Shown: positions 34,877 through 43,431 of the stretch, in pieces
Position numbering within the stretch: the stretch's first letter is position 1
Layout: every line of letters starts with the position of its first letter
NCBI GenBank assembly: GCA_016785955.1
Contig: JAEUWH010000035.1
Location: 46,404-110,403, forward strand
From: Pseudobdellovibrionaceae bacterium
GTDB taxonomy: Bacteria; Bdellovibrionota; Bdellovibrionia; Bdellovibrionales; Bdellovibrionaceae
Length of the DNA: 64,000 bases
Reading direction: 5' to 3'
Notes under the pieces: model-generated
Told to the model about the DNA's origin: nothing
Database searches by the model: none
The model's input: the letters and a program-made list of their open reading frames with translations, nothing else
Translations under genes and position numbers: made by a program

Positions 34877-37627
34877 ATGAAGTTTGAAAAACTACCCCTT
34901 TTGATTGGCTTGTTGGTCAGTTCGACACTAGGTTTCTTTTCGCATACGTACTATGCTCACCGAAACGCCCCCGATGCGACAAAATCACAAAATCCACTCC
35001 TGATCGCATTTGAAACTTTGGACAATCGCTATAACGATATTAAATATCAAATTCGTGGTTCCACAAAAACATCATCCCCCGTGGCCCTTATCGCCATCGA
35101 TGACGATTCCGTAAGGGAAGTCGGTCGCTGGCCCTGGAGCCGCGAACTGATCGCACAGATGACCGAAAAACTTTTGAAATACAATACCGCAAGCATCGCC
35201 TTCGATGTGATTTTTTCCGAGCCCGAACGCGAAAATCCCAAAGCAGACGAAACATTTGCCGCCATTGTTGAAAAAGGTTCGGACCGAGTCATACTTGGAA
35301 CATTCAGTGAAAACGAAATGCGCTCGACAAATACGTATCAAGATTTCTGCATCAACGAAGCATTCAAAGCTAATCAAGGCGATCAGATCGTTAAACTCAA
35401 CGCCACTCTGATCATCGACGATGAAACCGACAGCTTTGACGATCTCGATTGGTCACCTTTTTTCACGACTGTTTTTAGCGTCATCACCAAAGACGTCACG
35501 GATCTTAAATTAAAAAAATACAACAAATTCAGCGTCGAAGACCTGCATCCCTTTCAAAGAAATGCATTGAAACTGGAAATTTCCAAAAAAACCTTTGAGT
35601 ATTGCCGGGAATGGCTAACCGATCATGACTTTACCCTTGGCAACCAAGAGAACGAAAACTACTTCGCAAAAATTTATTCTTCTATTTTCAAACCCATCAA
35701 AGATAAAATAAAACCGCCGCCGCCCCATAGCGCGACATCGGCATCAGTGACACAACTTCATCCAAGCTTGCAAACAGCCATCAATGGAACAAATACCAAT
35801 GATTGGAAAGTTCTACTCACTCGTTTTGTACAAAGTACGGTGTTGAACCCTATCCCACAATTTGGCGAATGGACACCCAATGTACCCGTCGTTCAAGAAA
35901 AGGCCTTATACACAGCCAGCTTCGTAGCCGATCAAGATGTTGACGGATATGTGCGTCGCTATCCCCTGTTTTTTCGCTCGGGTAACAGACTTGGGTTAAG
36001 TTTCATTCCGTCTTTAGCCTTACAATCTTATTTGGTCGCCAAGGGCTATCGTGCCGAAGTTAAACTGCAAAAAAAAATATCTGCAAATACGAAAGTCAGT
36101 GCCGAGGAAAAACAAATTACCTCGTTCCAAATCGTGGACGCCAACGACAAAAAAGTAATGGATATACCCGTGGATTCATCTGGCCGTACCTTGATTAATT
36201 ACTATGGTAAACAGATGACACTGCCGTATGTCCCGGCGGCAGAAATTTTCTCGGAAAGTGAAGAGATGTTTTACTACGTCAACCAAGTCAATACGACAAC
36301 TAAGCAAAATGAACTAAAGAAAATATTTACCACCAAAAGTGAATTCTTTAAAGGCCGCTCCGTTATTGTCGGAGCAACCGCTATCGGCATCTACGATCTA
36401 CGAACAACGCCCTTAGAAGCCAACTATCCCGGTCCTGAGATTCACTTAACAATGCTGGGAAACCTATTCGACAATGCCTTGTTAAAATACTGGCCCGACG
36501 AGAGTCGCTATTTTCCTTGGGTCGTCTTTCTATTTGGAGTTTTTATTACACTAATCTGGTCTCAGTTAGGAGCCGTCAGCTCATTTATTTCTCTACTTGT
36601 CACAATCCCATTGATTTTTTCGGTGGATTTATTAGTTCTGTCAAAGCTTGGACTAGTCTTTTCAGGATTTTTAGTATTGATTATCTTGTCGTTCCTGACG
36701 AACTTCACGATCACATTTTACAAATACTTCACAGAAGAACTAAAGAAAAAACAATTGAAGTCTACTTTTTCTAAATACGTTTCCCCAGCTGTTGTTGATG
36801 AAATTCTTAAATCTGATGAAAACCTAAAGTTAGGCGGGCGTCGGCAAAGAATGAGTGTATTCTTCTCGGATGTCAGGGGATTCACAACTATTTCCGAGAA
36901 GCTGGCCCCCGAAGAACTCTCGCGTGTACTTAATTTGTACCTAACCCCAATGACCGAAATTGTTTTTGCCAACAAAGGAACTTTGGACAAATACATTGGT
37001 GATGCTATTATGGCTTTCTTTGGCGCACCGATTGTCGATGGAAATCATGCCGAGCAAGCCTGCCGCACGGCTCTCCAAAGTTTGACAAAGCTTAAAGAGC
37101 TTCAACAAGTATTCAAAGACCAAAATCTTCCGTTCATTGATATCGGAATTGGAATCAATACCGGAGAAATGAGTGTTGGCAACATGGGTAGCAACATCGT
37201 GCAAAACTATACCGTAATGGGCGACTCCGTAAATTTGGCCTCTCGCCTTGAAGGAACAACAAAGGAATACGGTGTGCGCATTATTATCAACGAAACAACC
37301 AACGAGGATATCAAAGGCAAGTTTATCACACGTGAAATTGATCGTGTAAAAGTGAAAGGCAAAAACCTGCCCGTCGCCATTTTTGAACTTCTCGGCGAAA
37401 AGAAAGCCACCGCACAAGACGCTTTGACTTACCTTGATGATTTCGAGAAAGGCTACCAATTCTACATCGCCAAAGATTTTAAAAACGCCATTATAGAATT
37501 TGAAAAGGCATTAACACTTAAAAACGACGACCCTGTTTCTAAAATTTATATCAAACGATGCACAGAATTCCTAGAAGCCCCTCCTCCTAGCGATTGGGAC
37601 GGTGTATACGTCATGAAAACGAAATAA
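34877..37627 (+). CDS. CHASE2-domain adenylate/guanylate cyclase
   Basis: 916-residue membrane receptor cyclase. Order: an N-terminal TM at about 8-24; a periplasmic CHASE2 sensor (ALIAIDDDSVREVGRWPW at about 72 onward) to roughly 530; three or so TMs at about 547-617; a class III cyclase domain at about 650-850; and a TPR-like tail (about 855-905). In the cyclase, the metal aspartates are in FFSDVRGF and DKYIGDAIM, and the transition-state pair Asn/Arg is in GDSVNLASRLEG, so it should be active; cAMP versus cGMP cannot be settled here. The FecR and TPR-barrel genes just downstream on the other strand are frequent companions of CHASE2 cyclases and may supply its envelope signal. Confidence 0.92.
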   Translation: MKFEKLPLLIGLLVSSTLGFFSHTYYAHRNAPDATKSQNPLLIAFETLDNRYNDIKYQIRGSTKTSSPVALIAIDDDSVREVGRWPWSRELIAQMTEKLLKYNTASIAFDVIFSEPERENPKADETFAAIVEKGSDRVILGTFSENEMRSTNTYQDFCINEAFKANQGDQIVKLNATLIIDDETDSFDDLDWSPFFTTVFSVITKDVTDLKLKKYNKFSVEDLHPFQRNALKLEISKKTFEYCREWLTDHDFTLGNQENENYFAKIYSSIFKPIKDKIKPPPPHSATSASVTQLHPSLQTAINGTNTNDWKVLLTRFVQSTVLNPIPQFGEWTPNVPVVQEKALYTASFVADQDVDGYVRRYPLFFRSGNRLGLSFIPSLALQSYLVAKGYRAEVKLQKKISANTKVSAEEKQITSFQIVDANDKKVMDIPVDSSGRTLINYYGKQMTLPYVPAAEIFSESEEMFYYVNQVNTTTKQNELKKIFTTKSEFFKGRSVIVGATAIGIYDLRTTPLEANYPGPEIHLTMLGNLFDNALLKYWPDESRYFPWVVFLFGVFITLIWSQLGAVSSFISLLVTIPLIFSVDLLVLSKLGLVFSGFLVLIILSFLTNFTITFYKYFTEELKKKQLKSTFSKYVSPAVVDEILKSDENLKLGGRRQRMSVFFSDVRGFTTISEKLAPEELSRVLNLYLTPMTEIVFANKGTLDKYIGDAIMAFFGAPIVDGNHAEQACRTALQSLTKLKELQQVFKDQNLPFIDIGIGINTGEMSVGNMGSNIVQNYTVMGDSVNLASRLEGTTKEYGVRIIINETTNEDIKGKFITREIDRVKVKGKNLPVAIFELLGEKKATAQDALTYLDDFEKGYQFYIAKDFKNAIIEFEKALTLKNDDPVSKIYIKRCTEFLEAPPPSDWDGVYVMKTK

Positions 37628-37656
37628 ATAAAAATTATTTAATTCGACCTAGACCG

Positions 37657-37745
37657 GTTGGTAAAGACAGTTGGTAATGGCATAATGACAAGACGAGTTG
37701 GTAAAGACACACTAAATAGTGTTGGTATAATACTTGGTAATGACC
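37657..37745. repeat. Array of five 13-bp repeats, consensus GTTGGTAAWGACA
   Basis: Copies: GTTGGTAAAGACA at 37657-37669, GTTGGTAATGGCA at 37670-37682 (directly adjoining), GTTGGTAAAGACA at 37697-37709, GTTGGTATAATAC at 37721-37733 and CTTGGTAATGACC at 37733-37745. They fill the gap between the cyclase and the convergent two-TM gene. The same unit, in tandem, is at 5191-5216. It does not resemble a terminator or a known integration site. Confidence 0.75.
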
Positions 37746-37772
37746 GTGATTGAACGGCATGACCAAGAAGTT

Positions 37773-38201
37773 CTAACTTTTGTCGATCATTGCCAAATTA
37801 ATTTTATCAGCGGTTTCTTTGAAAAAATCTTTTTCACGCAAAACGATTTTACTAAATTTTTTTGTTGAATTATAATCATCAAGATTCTTATTGATTCGAA
37901 ACAAAGGACCCGCTACCCGATGGGTCATGACAAGACCCACTCCATAACTAAACAACGTAATAAGCAAGCTGCTGAACAATAGAATATACAGCTGATCACG
38001 CGACAGGTCTTCAATAAGACTAACGGTTTCTTCACTGTACGCCCCATGGGCACCATTCACAAAACTTGTGAGGCGATAAAATAGAAACAAATTACTTAGG
38101 ACATACATGAACAAATTGATCACAATCCCCAATGTAATGAAATTTAAAAATTTAATTTGGAAATTTGGCTCAATCAGATATTTCCGGCGAAAGTTACTCA
38201 T
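37773..38201 (-). CDS. Two-TM sensor-like protein with HAMP-like region
   Basis: 142 residues with membrane helices at about 20-42 and 72-94, separated by an extracytoplasmic loop with an acidic stretch (YSEETVSLIEDL). After helix two comes THRVAGPLFRINKNLDDY, the HAMP-like linker seen in chemoreceptors and sensor kinases, but no signalling output domain follows. It closes a minus-strand unit: FecR, TPR/barrel, this gene. It may be a stand-alone partner that relays an envelope state to the CHASE2 cyclase; that is inference. Confidence 0.7.
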   Translation of the reverse strand: MSNFRRKYLIEPNFQIKFLNFITLGIVINLFMYVLSNLFLFYRLTSFVNGAHGAYSEETVSLIEDLSRDQLYILLFSSLLITLFSYGVGLVMTHRVAGPLFRINKNLDDYNSTKKFSKIVLREKDFFKETADKINLAMIDKS

Positions 38202-38213
38202 GAATGCGCTCCC

Positions 38214-40226
38214 TTATTTTCTTAAATAGTTTCCAGAGTATGAATAAATAAAGCCTAACAGCATTTTATTGTACTTATAAGACTCTACATTTGAATTATT
38301 CATTATATAGGACAACGTTAAGGAAATATTGTTTTTCTTATTCAAATCTTGTGAAGCGCCAACCGTCATTCCATAGACCGTGTCTTTACGAGAGTTCGAA
38401 TTATCGGGATACTTCATATCGGAATAATCGAACCGAGCACTGCCCTTGTACTTGGCGCTCCATGGAAAAGAATATGTTCCAGCCAATATATACTTAGCGT
38501 AATTATTATTTTTACCTTCAGAAGAATTGGACGCATAACCAAGATCCGCAACAAACGATTTATCGCCAGAAGGGTTCAGCAGTTTCATCCAATTGTAGTT
38601 GAATGACATACGCTTGGCCGACTGCTCATCATCAGGACTCGCTACAACCAATGAAGATTTATCCATGATATAGTCCATTTTCAAAATATGAAAGACCGTT
38701 GGAGAATGATCCCATTGCGTATCCAGTGCCAGGCCCGTCGAACTCATGATTTGTCTACGCGCACCACCATTATCACTCATATTGAGCATCGCTAAATAGG
38801 GAGTGACATTCAAGCTAAAAGATTTAGACAACAGGCTATAATTAAAATTTGTTGGTATGCGCACTCCATATTGTAATGGATCAACGGCTTGAATTGTCGA
38901 ATCGTTTTTAAAATTCTTATCCACACTGTACATATCTGCAATCCAAGGTTCTATGGCAAATTTGGATTTCATCGTACGGTAATAATAATAGGTCAAGGCA
39001 CCACCATACATTAAACGATATGCCTCTGCCCCAGTTGTAGTATTTTGGGTGGCCACATTAAGAACATTCCCGTCGTATTGGAGGCCAGTAAATAAACTGT
39101 AACGAAGAATCTCGCGTTGTGACTCTAAAAACTGTTCGATACGGTCAATTTCTTCGATTCGGTTTTCCGCTTGCCTATCAAGCTTCGGGTCTTTTGAATT
39201 ATCCAGTACAAACTGAAAGCGGTCTTTCGCTTTTGGATAAAGCGATTTCTGAAATTCAATTGTTCCTGCAAAAAAAGCAGCAGTCGGGCTAATCTCGATA
39301 TCTTTCTCTTCTTGAATGTCATCAAAAAGCTCAAGCGCTTTTTCCAACTCATTCAATTTCATATGATTTAAAGCTACGTAATAGTTATGCTCGACTTGAT
39401 CTTGCCCGCCACCCTCGGCCATCGACAAGACAGACAAAGATTTGTTATAGTTACCAACCTTGTACAGAGTCACACCATAACGATATAAAAAACCGTCGTT
39501 ATCAGGGTCCAGCTCATAGGCCTTTTCAAAACTAGCCGCCGCATCTTTGAATCGACCCGTCTTATATTGAGCTTCCCCCGCGGCAGCAAACTTTGCCGCA
39601 TCCACTTTTGCCTTACGTCGAGCTTCTTCATTCTGCGCGGCCTGCTGGCGTAGTAATTCATCCCGCTTCAGCGCCTCTTGAGCTTCAAAGTTCAAACGCG
39701 CCTGTTCTTGAATACGGTCGTTTAAACGGACAATCGTTTCTTTTTTCTCTTGCAGCTGTTCTTTGTTCACGGGCTTGGCCGTTTTTACTTCCTGCATCTT
39801 CTTTTTTAAATCATCCTCGGCCTTCTTCATAAACTGAGCGGAAAATGCCTGCCATTCTTTTTCGGTTTGAAACAATGTCACAGAGAGAGCTTTTTCATTC
39901 GTATTGGTATTGGGTAAAACAAATGCATAAAGCTTAGCGCCATCCTTGGTTTGGAACTCTAGCAACTGACTGGGGTACTTATCCATGTTCATTTGGATAC
40001 GGAAATATCCTTTTAAAATACGTTTATCTTTTTCGTCTGGAACTAACTCTACAGAGGCTTTTCGTTTAGTCTGCACTTCATTAACCGAGATAAATTGACT
40101 GGTACTGATCGACTTATTTTGAGTTTGATACTCGATATAAATCGGTTGGTTTTCCATCAAAGTAATTTGTTGACCAAGGGCCCAAACAAAAGACGTCGCT
40201 AAAAATAGTGGTAGGAATACTTTCAT
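38214..40226 (-). CDS. TPR protein with C-terminal outer-membrane barrel
   Basis: 670 residues: signal peptide (about 1-18, ending WALGQ), a beta region, an alpha-helical coiled-coil at about 125-215 rich in Lys/Glu/Gln, two to four TPR-like repeats (AAGEAQYKTGRFKDAAASF..., about 215-350), and about 290 C-terminal residues with repeated aromatic and alternating patterns typical of an outer-membrane beta-barrel. It sits between the FecR gene (upstream, same strand) and the two-TM gene. Such TPR-barrel proteins often carry surface lipoproteins or polysaccharides; the cargo is not visible. Confidence 0.7.
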   Translation of the reverse strand: MKVFLPLFLATSFVWALGQQITLMENQPIYIEYQTQNKSISTSQFISVNEVQTKRKASVELVPDEKDKRILKGYFRIQMNMDKYPSQLLEFQTKDGAKLYAFVLPNTNTNEKALSVTLFQTEKEWQAFSAQFMKKAEDDLKKKMQEVKTAKPVNKEQLQEKKETIVRLNDRIQEQARLNFEAQEALKRDELLRQQAAQNEEARRKAKVDAAKFAAAGEAQYKTGRFKDAAASFEKAYELDPDNDGFLYRYGVTLYKVGNYNKSLSVLSMAEGGGQDQVEHNYYVALNHMKLNELEKALELFDDIQEEKDIEISPTAAFFAGTIEFQKSLYPKAKDRFQFVLDNSKDPKLDRQAENRIEEIDRIEQFLESQREILRYSLFTGLQYDGNVLNVATQNTTTGAEAYRLMYGGALTYYYYRTMKSKFAIEPWIADMYSVDKNFKNDSTIQAVDPLQYGVRIPTNFNYSLLSKSFSLNVTPYLAMLNMSDNGGARRQIMSSTGLALDTQWDHSPTVFHILKMDYIMDKSSLVVASPDDEQSAKRMSFNYNWMKLLNPSGDKSFVADLGYASNSSEGKNNNYAKYILAGTYSFPWSAKYKGSARFDYSDMKYPDNSNSRKDTVYGMTVGASQDLNKKNNISLTLSYIMNNSNVESYKYNKMLLGFIYSYSGNYLRK

Positions 40227-40275
40227 AGTAAATAAAAGTATAAATTATTATTCAATATTGGCCAGGTAATATTTT

Positions 40276-41268
40276 TTACTGGCCAGGAAGTTTGGGAACA
40301 ATAATGACTTTAGTTTTGTTCGATATATTGTCCGTAACGGTCTTTGGTATTTCTGGCGGGCGAAACTCTTTCACGACGGGAGGTCTAGGTGGGGGCGCAA
40401 CGGGGGGATCCACGGTTACCGGAGCCTTCACCTCTTTGGCCATTTCAATATCCATGTCTTTCTTGTCAATCATCTTTGGCTCTTTCGTCGAACCACTCTC
40501 TTCAGCGGCAGCAACACTACGCTTTTGCTCTTTCTTTTCACCCGACGAATCCTCTTTTTTATCTGACTTATCCGATTTCTTATTGTCGGTAACTTCGGTT
40601 TTTACCTCAGCATTGCCGTCCGCAGCCGTCGGTTCTGCTTTTGCTGAATTTGAACTTTTATTTTCTTTATCTAGATCTTTTTTATCCATGTTTTTTGGAG
40701 GCTCTGGAGCCGCTTGGCCTTGCGATACCGACGAGGTCTGACCCTTCTTAACCATGACCGGAGGAGCCGTTGATCCCGGTACCGACAAAGCCACTATCCC
40801 CTTAAAGGTAACAATTTGTGTTTGCTGAGTCGTTGGATTAAACGACGTCGCAAACTGCGTCCCACGAACTCCGGCCACCGCGGTCGGAGTCTTGATCAAA
40901 AACTGGCTTTTCTCGCCGTCATACTTCTGCTCTACATTGCTTCTTAGTTTACCTTTAGAGAGATCGATATCGACATTTTTTATTCCGGTCGTTGAATCAT
41001 TTTCATATTTATTAATGGTCATCTGAGTGTCTGGCGACAAATTCAAAACGTTACGATCAGACATAACAATCTTACCACGTCCATCAGCCAAGGTGGTCAC
41101 GGTGTCACCCGCATAAACTTTTGAAGAGACTTTGGCTTTGAATTTACCAGTTTTTTTAGATTCGACTTCGACATCACCTTTTACAACCATAAAAATTCCA
41201 TGGAGTTCTTCGGCCAACGTCTTAGATTGAGAAACGACTAGAAATAAAATGATAAATACGTGCTTCAT
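40276..41268 (-). CDS. FecR-domain periplasmic protein
   Basis: 330 residues: a signal peptide (about 1-19), then a FecR domain (KVYAGDTVTTLADGRGKIVM... to GIVALS, about 50-165) with the typical NLSPDTQMTI and TPTAVAGVRGTQFA strands. The rest is a low-complexity tail rich in Lys, Ser, Glu and Pro with repeated KKDLDKE / KKDMDIE units. It is first in the minus-strand unit with the TPR-barrel and two-TM genes, beside the CHASE2 cyclase. The FecR domain usually senses or transmits an outer-membrane signal; here no sigma factor or anti-sigma is adjacent. Confidence 0.85.
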   Translation of the reverse strand: MKHVFIILFLVVSQSKTLAEELHGIFMVVKGDVEVESKKTGKFKAKVSSKVYAGDTVTTLADGRGKIVMSDRNVLNLSPDTQMTINKYENDSTTGIKNVDIDLSKGKLRSNVEQKYDGEKSQFLIKTPTAVAGVRGTQFATSFNPTTQQTQIVTFKGIVALSVPGSTAPPVMVKKGQTSSVSQGQAAPEPPKNMDKKDLDKENKSSNSAKAEPTAADGNAEVKTEVTDNKKSDKSDKKEDSSGEKKEQKRSVAAAEESGSTKEPKMIDKKDMDIEMAKEVKAPVTVDPPVAPPPRPPVVKEFRPPEIPKTVTDNISNKTKVIIVPKLPGQ

Positions 41269-41339
41269 GGGTTTATTGTAACATCGAGTTTTTGAAAAAC
41301 TCTATAATATTTCTTAACTGGTCTATTTGTAAGACTAGA

Positions 41340-41639
41340 CTATGGGCAGTAGTAAGCTGTACCAGAGACAGCCGTCTCATAACCAGATGCCGTTTCCATA
41401 ACAAGATAATTCGCACCTTTATAGGCGGCTTCTTTTTTCATATCCTCAATGGCTCCCTCAAGGTCGGGTTTAACGCTAATGGTTTTCCCCTGAACTCGTC
41501 CCAAATTTTTACAATCTGGATCCTTTGGTAAATCACGACTAATTTTAATACTGTCGGCTGAGGGAACAACCGGAGTAGAGGAACACGAGATTAAAGTACC
41601 GAGAACGACAACTAAAGAAACAAAAGTGAGATTTTTCAT
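41340..41639 (-). CDS. Small lipoprotein, DUF4156-like
   Basis: 99 residues with a lipoprotein signal ending LISC at Cys19, so it should be lipidated and exported. The later segment IEDMKKEAAYKGANYLVMET resembles the DUF4156 family of small envelope lipoproteins, whose role is unknown. The +2 residue is Ser, which would allow outer-membrane sorting. It appears to be a single-gene unit upstream of the FecR gene. Confidence 0.7.
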   Translation of the reverse strand: MKNLTFVSLVVVLGTLISCSSTPVVPSADSIKISRDLPKDPDCKNLGRVQGKTISVKPDLEGAIEDMKKEAAYKGANYLVMETASGYETAVSGTAYYCP

Positions 41640-41720
41640 AGACTTAGAGTTTCAAAAACTATTTTCAGTGTCAAATTTAAATTTGCTTTGTTTCTAAAAA
41701 CAGGTAGAACCTGTAAATAG

Positions 41721-42617
41721 ATGTTTTCAAACCTGTTATTCATTTTTGCCTTTTTATCCATTACTTCGTGTACATACGATCACAAATTAGGTAGCGAGAA
41801 AAACCCTATCAAACTTTTTTTAATTCCCGGACAAGATCCTGTGATTCTTGAAGACAATGGCAAGCGAGTGGCTGATTTCTTAGAAAAAAAATCCGGCTTT
41901 CATTTCGAAGTGAAAATCCCCCCCAGCTACATAGCCGTTGTAGAAGCGTTTGGATCAAACAAATCTGATATCGCTGTGATGAATACTTTTGGATATATTT
42001 TAGCCCACGAAAAATATGGAGCAGAGGCCCACCTCATGGGAATTCATTTCGGACGAAAAAGCTATCAAGGACAAATCATCACACGAAAAGGTCACTTAAA
42101 AAAAATTGAGGATATTACAGGAAAAAAATTCGCGTTCGTAGATCCAGCCTCGACCTCAGGCTTTTTGTTACCAACCGAACTTTTTAGTAATAAAAACATC
42201 AAACCCAAAGAATTTGTGTTCGGTGGTAAACACGACACGGTCATAACGATGGTCTACCAACGTCAAGTCGATGCGGGAGCAACATTTTATTCACCACCAA
42301 AAGATGGCCAGCCTCAGGATGCACGCAAACTTGTACTTACCCAGTTCCCTGACGTTTTTGAAAAAATTGAGATCCTTGCCCTGACAGATCCGATCCCAAA
42401 TGATCCTATTGTATTTCGTAAAGATTTACCTTTTGATTTAAAGGTAAAGGTGAAAGCGTTGCTGGTAGAATATCTAAAAACAGAAGAAGGCAAAGACACG
42501 TTCATGAAGTTGTATAATATGAATGATGTTACACCGGTCACGGATGAGCACTATGACGATGTTCGCCGCTCACTTCAAAAGCTAGGCAAAACAGCGCAAG
42601 AGTTTATTAAAAAATAA
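41721..42617 (+). CDS. Orphan PhnD-like substrate-binding protein
   Basis: 298 residues with a lipoprotein-type leader ending TSC at about residue 17. The rest matches the phosphate/phosphonate PhnD periplasmic-binding fold: NPIKLFLIPG, an AFGSNKSDIAVMNTFGY cleft region, FAFVDPASTSGFLLPT and DPIPNDPIVFR. No permease or ATPase gene is nearby, so it either uses a distant transporter or is a free-standing sensor/binding protein. The ligand is unclear; a phosphonate or a cofactor-like phosphate ester is possible. Confidence 0.8.
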   Translation: MFSNLLFIFAFLSITSCTYDHKLGSEKNPIKLFLIPGQDPVILEDNGKRVADFLEKKSGFHFEVKIPPSYIAVVEAFGSNKSDIAVMNTFGYILAHEKYGAEAHLMGIHFGRKSYQGQIITRKGHLKKIEDITGKKFAFVDPASTSGFLLPTELFSNKNIKPKEFVFGGKHDTVITMVYQRQVDAGATFYSPPKDGQPQDARKLVLTQFPDVFEKIEILALTDPIPNDPIVFRKDLPFDLKVKVKALLVEYLKTEEGKDTFMKLYNMNDVTPVTDEHYDDVRRSLQKLGKTAQEFIKK

Positions 42618-42618
42618 T

Positions 42619-43086
42619 TCACTCTGAATCTGCAACCTTAGCCAAAGCCATATTATCACACACCGTAAATCGCCCAACGGAAGAGCTAGAATTTAAAGTA
42701 TTTTCATGCAAAATAGCTTTATACAAATTGGATCGAGGATCGGTAAAAAATGAAACTGTTCCCTTTAATGGAATACCTTTCTTGGTAACTAATCGCGCCG
42801 ATCCTTGTAGTGTGCTGCCATGTTGGAAAAGATCAAATTCTTGCTCAAACATGGGAATCAATTCACCCTTATTTGTCAGGCGAGTCCCTTTCGCAAGCTT
42901 CGTTTTATAAAACGAGGTTCCATTAAAATCGCGGCCTGATGACAATATCAAAAGTTCACAGATCGCACCTCGAGGTGTCCCTACCCCAATTCGACCGCGA
43001 TAGACTTCATAGCGTCGAGAATTTTCACTGGCAAGGGCAAAGGAACTGCTGATCAACAGAATAATACTGGCAAGGGCGGTTTTCAT
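42619..43086 (-). CDS. Secreted protein of unknown function
   Basis: 155 residues with a signal peptide (about 1-19, SSFALA) and RBS GAGGAG just upstream. The mature part is beta-rich with two cysteines (ICELLI, TVCDNM) and no known motif. It converges on the PhnD-like gene with one base between stop codons. A possible -24/-12 promoter lies at 43151-43165. Function unknown. Confidence 0.6.
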   Translation of the reverse strand: MKTALASIILLISSSFALASENSRRYEVYRGRIGVGTPRGAICELLILSSGRDFNGTSFYKTKLAKGTRLTNKGELIPMFEQEFDLFQHGSTLQGSARLVTKKGIPLKGTVSFFTDPRSNLYKAILHENTLNSSSSVGRFTVCDNMALAKVADSE

Positions 43087-43150
43087 ATTTTACTCCTCTT
43101 TCTCTTTGTCTTCGTCTTCCTCTTTAAACAGGGTCTCATATTACAAGCAG

Positions 43151-43165
43151 GCAGAACTTGTGCCA
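43151..43165 (-). promoter_or_regulatory. Possible sigma-54 promoter for the 43.1-kb secreted gene
   Basis: On the minus strand, TGGCACAAGTTCTGC contains GG-N10-GC, matching the -24/-12 core of RpoN promoters. It would start transcription about 50 bases before the gene's ATG. A weaker sigma-70 reading of the same stretch is possible. Confidence 0.3.
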
Positions 43166-43382
43166 GACTGTTTCGATTTGAAACGCTTTTTAAATGCAAT
43201 TAAAAAGTCAAAAACTTGAATCCAACGACAACTGTCTGGTTTTATGACAGCCTCGGGTTTTCAGGGTTTTCAAACTAAGGCTAACCCCTTTCGGTTTTCA
43301 CAAATCTTGTGAAATCCAACCCCCAGCACATCCCTAATTCTTCTATCTACGCCGATTTTTCTTTGTCCCATTGCCCTTCTCC

Positions 43383-43411
43383 TTGATCAATTTTTCTCTT
43401 ACGACTAAAAT
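43383..43411 (+). promoter_or_regulatory. Sigma-70 promoter of the NADAR gene
   Basis: TTGATC (43383-43388) and TAAAAT (43406-43411) are separated by 17 bases. The RBS GAGGGG (43423-43428) and ATG 43432 follow, giving a short leader. Confidence 0.55.
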
Positions 43412-43431
43412 CAGCTCAAAGAGAGGGGCTT

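Larger units (their letters stand above)
43087..43431. other. 345-base intergenic region between divergent secreted-protein genes
   Basis: No gene is seen. On the left it holds a purine-rich (minus strand) tract just upstream of the 43.1-kb gene and a possible sigma-54 site. On the right it holds a good sigma-70 promoter for the NADAR gene. The middle has a repeated GGGTTTTCA-like sequence near 43255-43275 with no obvious role. Confidence 0.6.

Noticed and set aside
40292..40741. Long open frame on the plus strand inside the FecR gene
   Set aside because: It is the antisense of the low-complexity FecR tail; the FecR frame has signal peptide and domain support.
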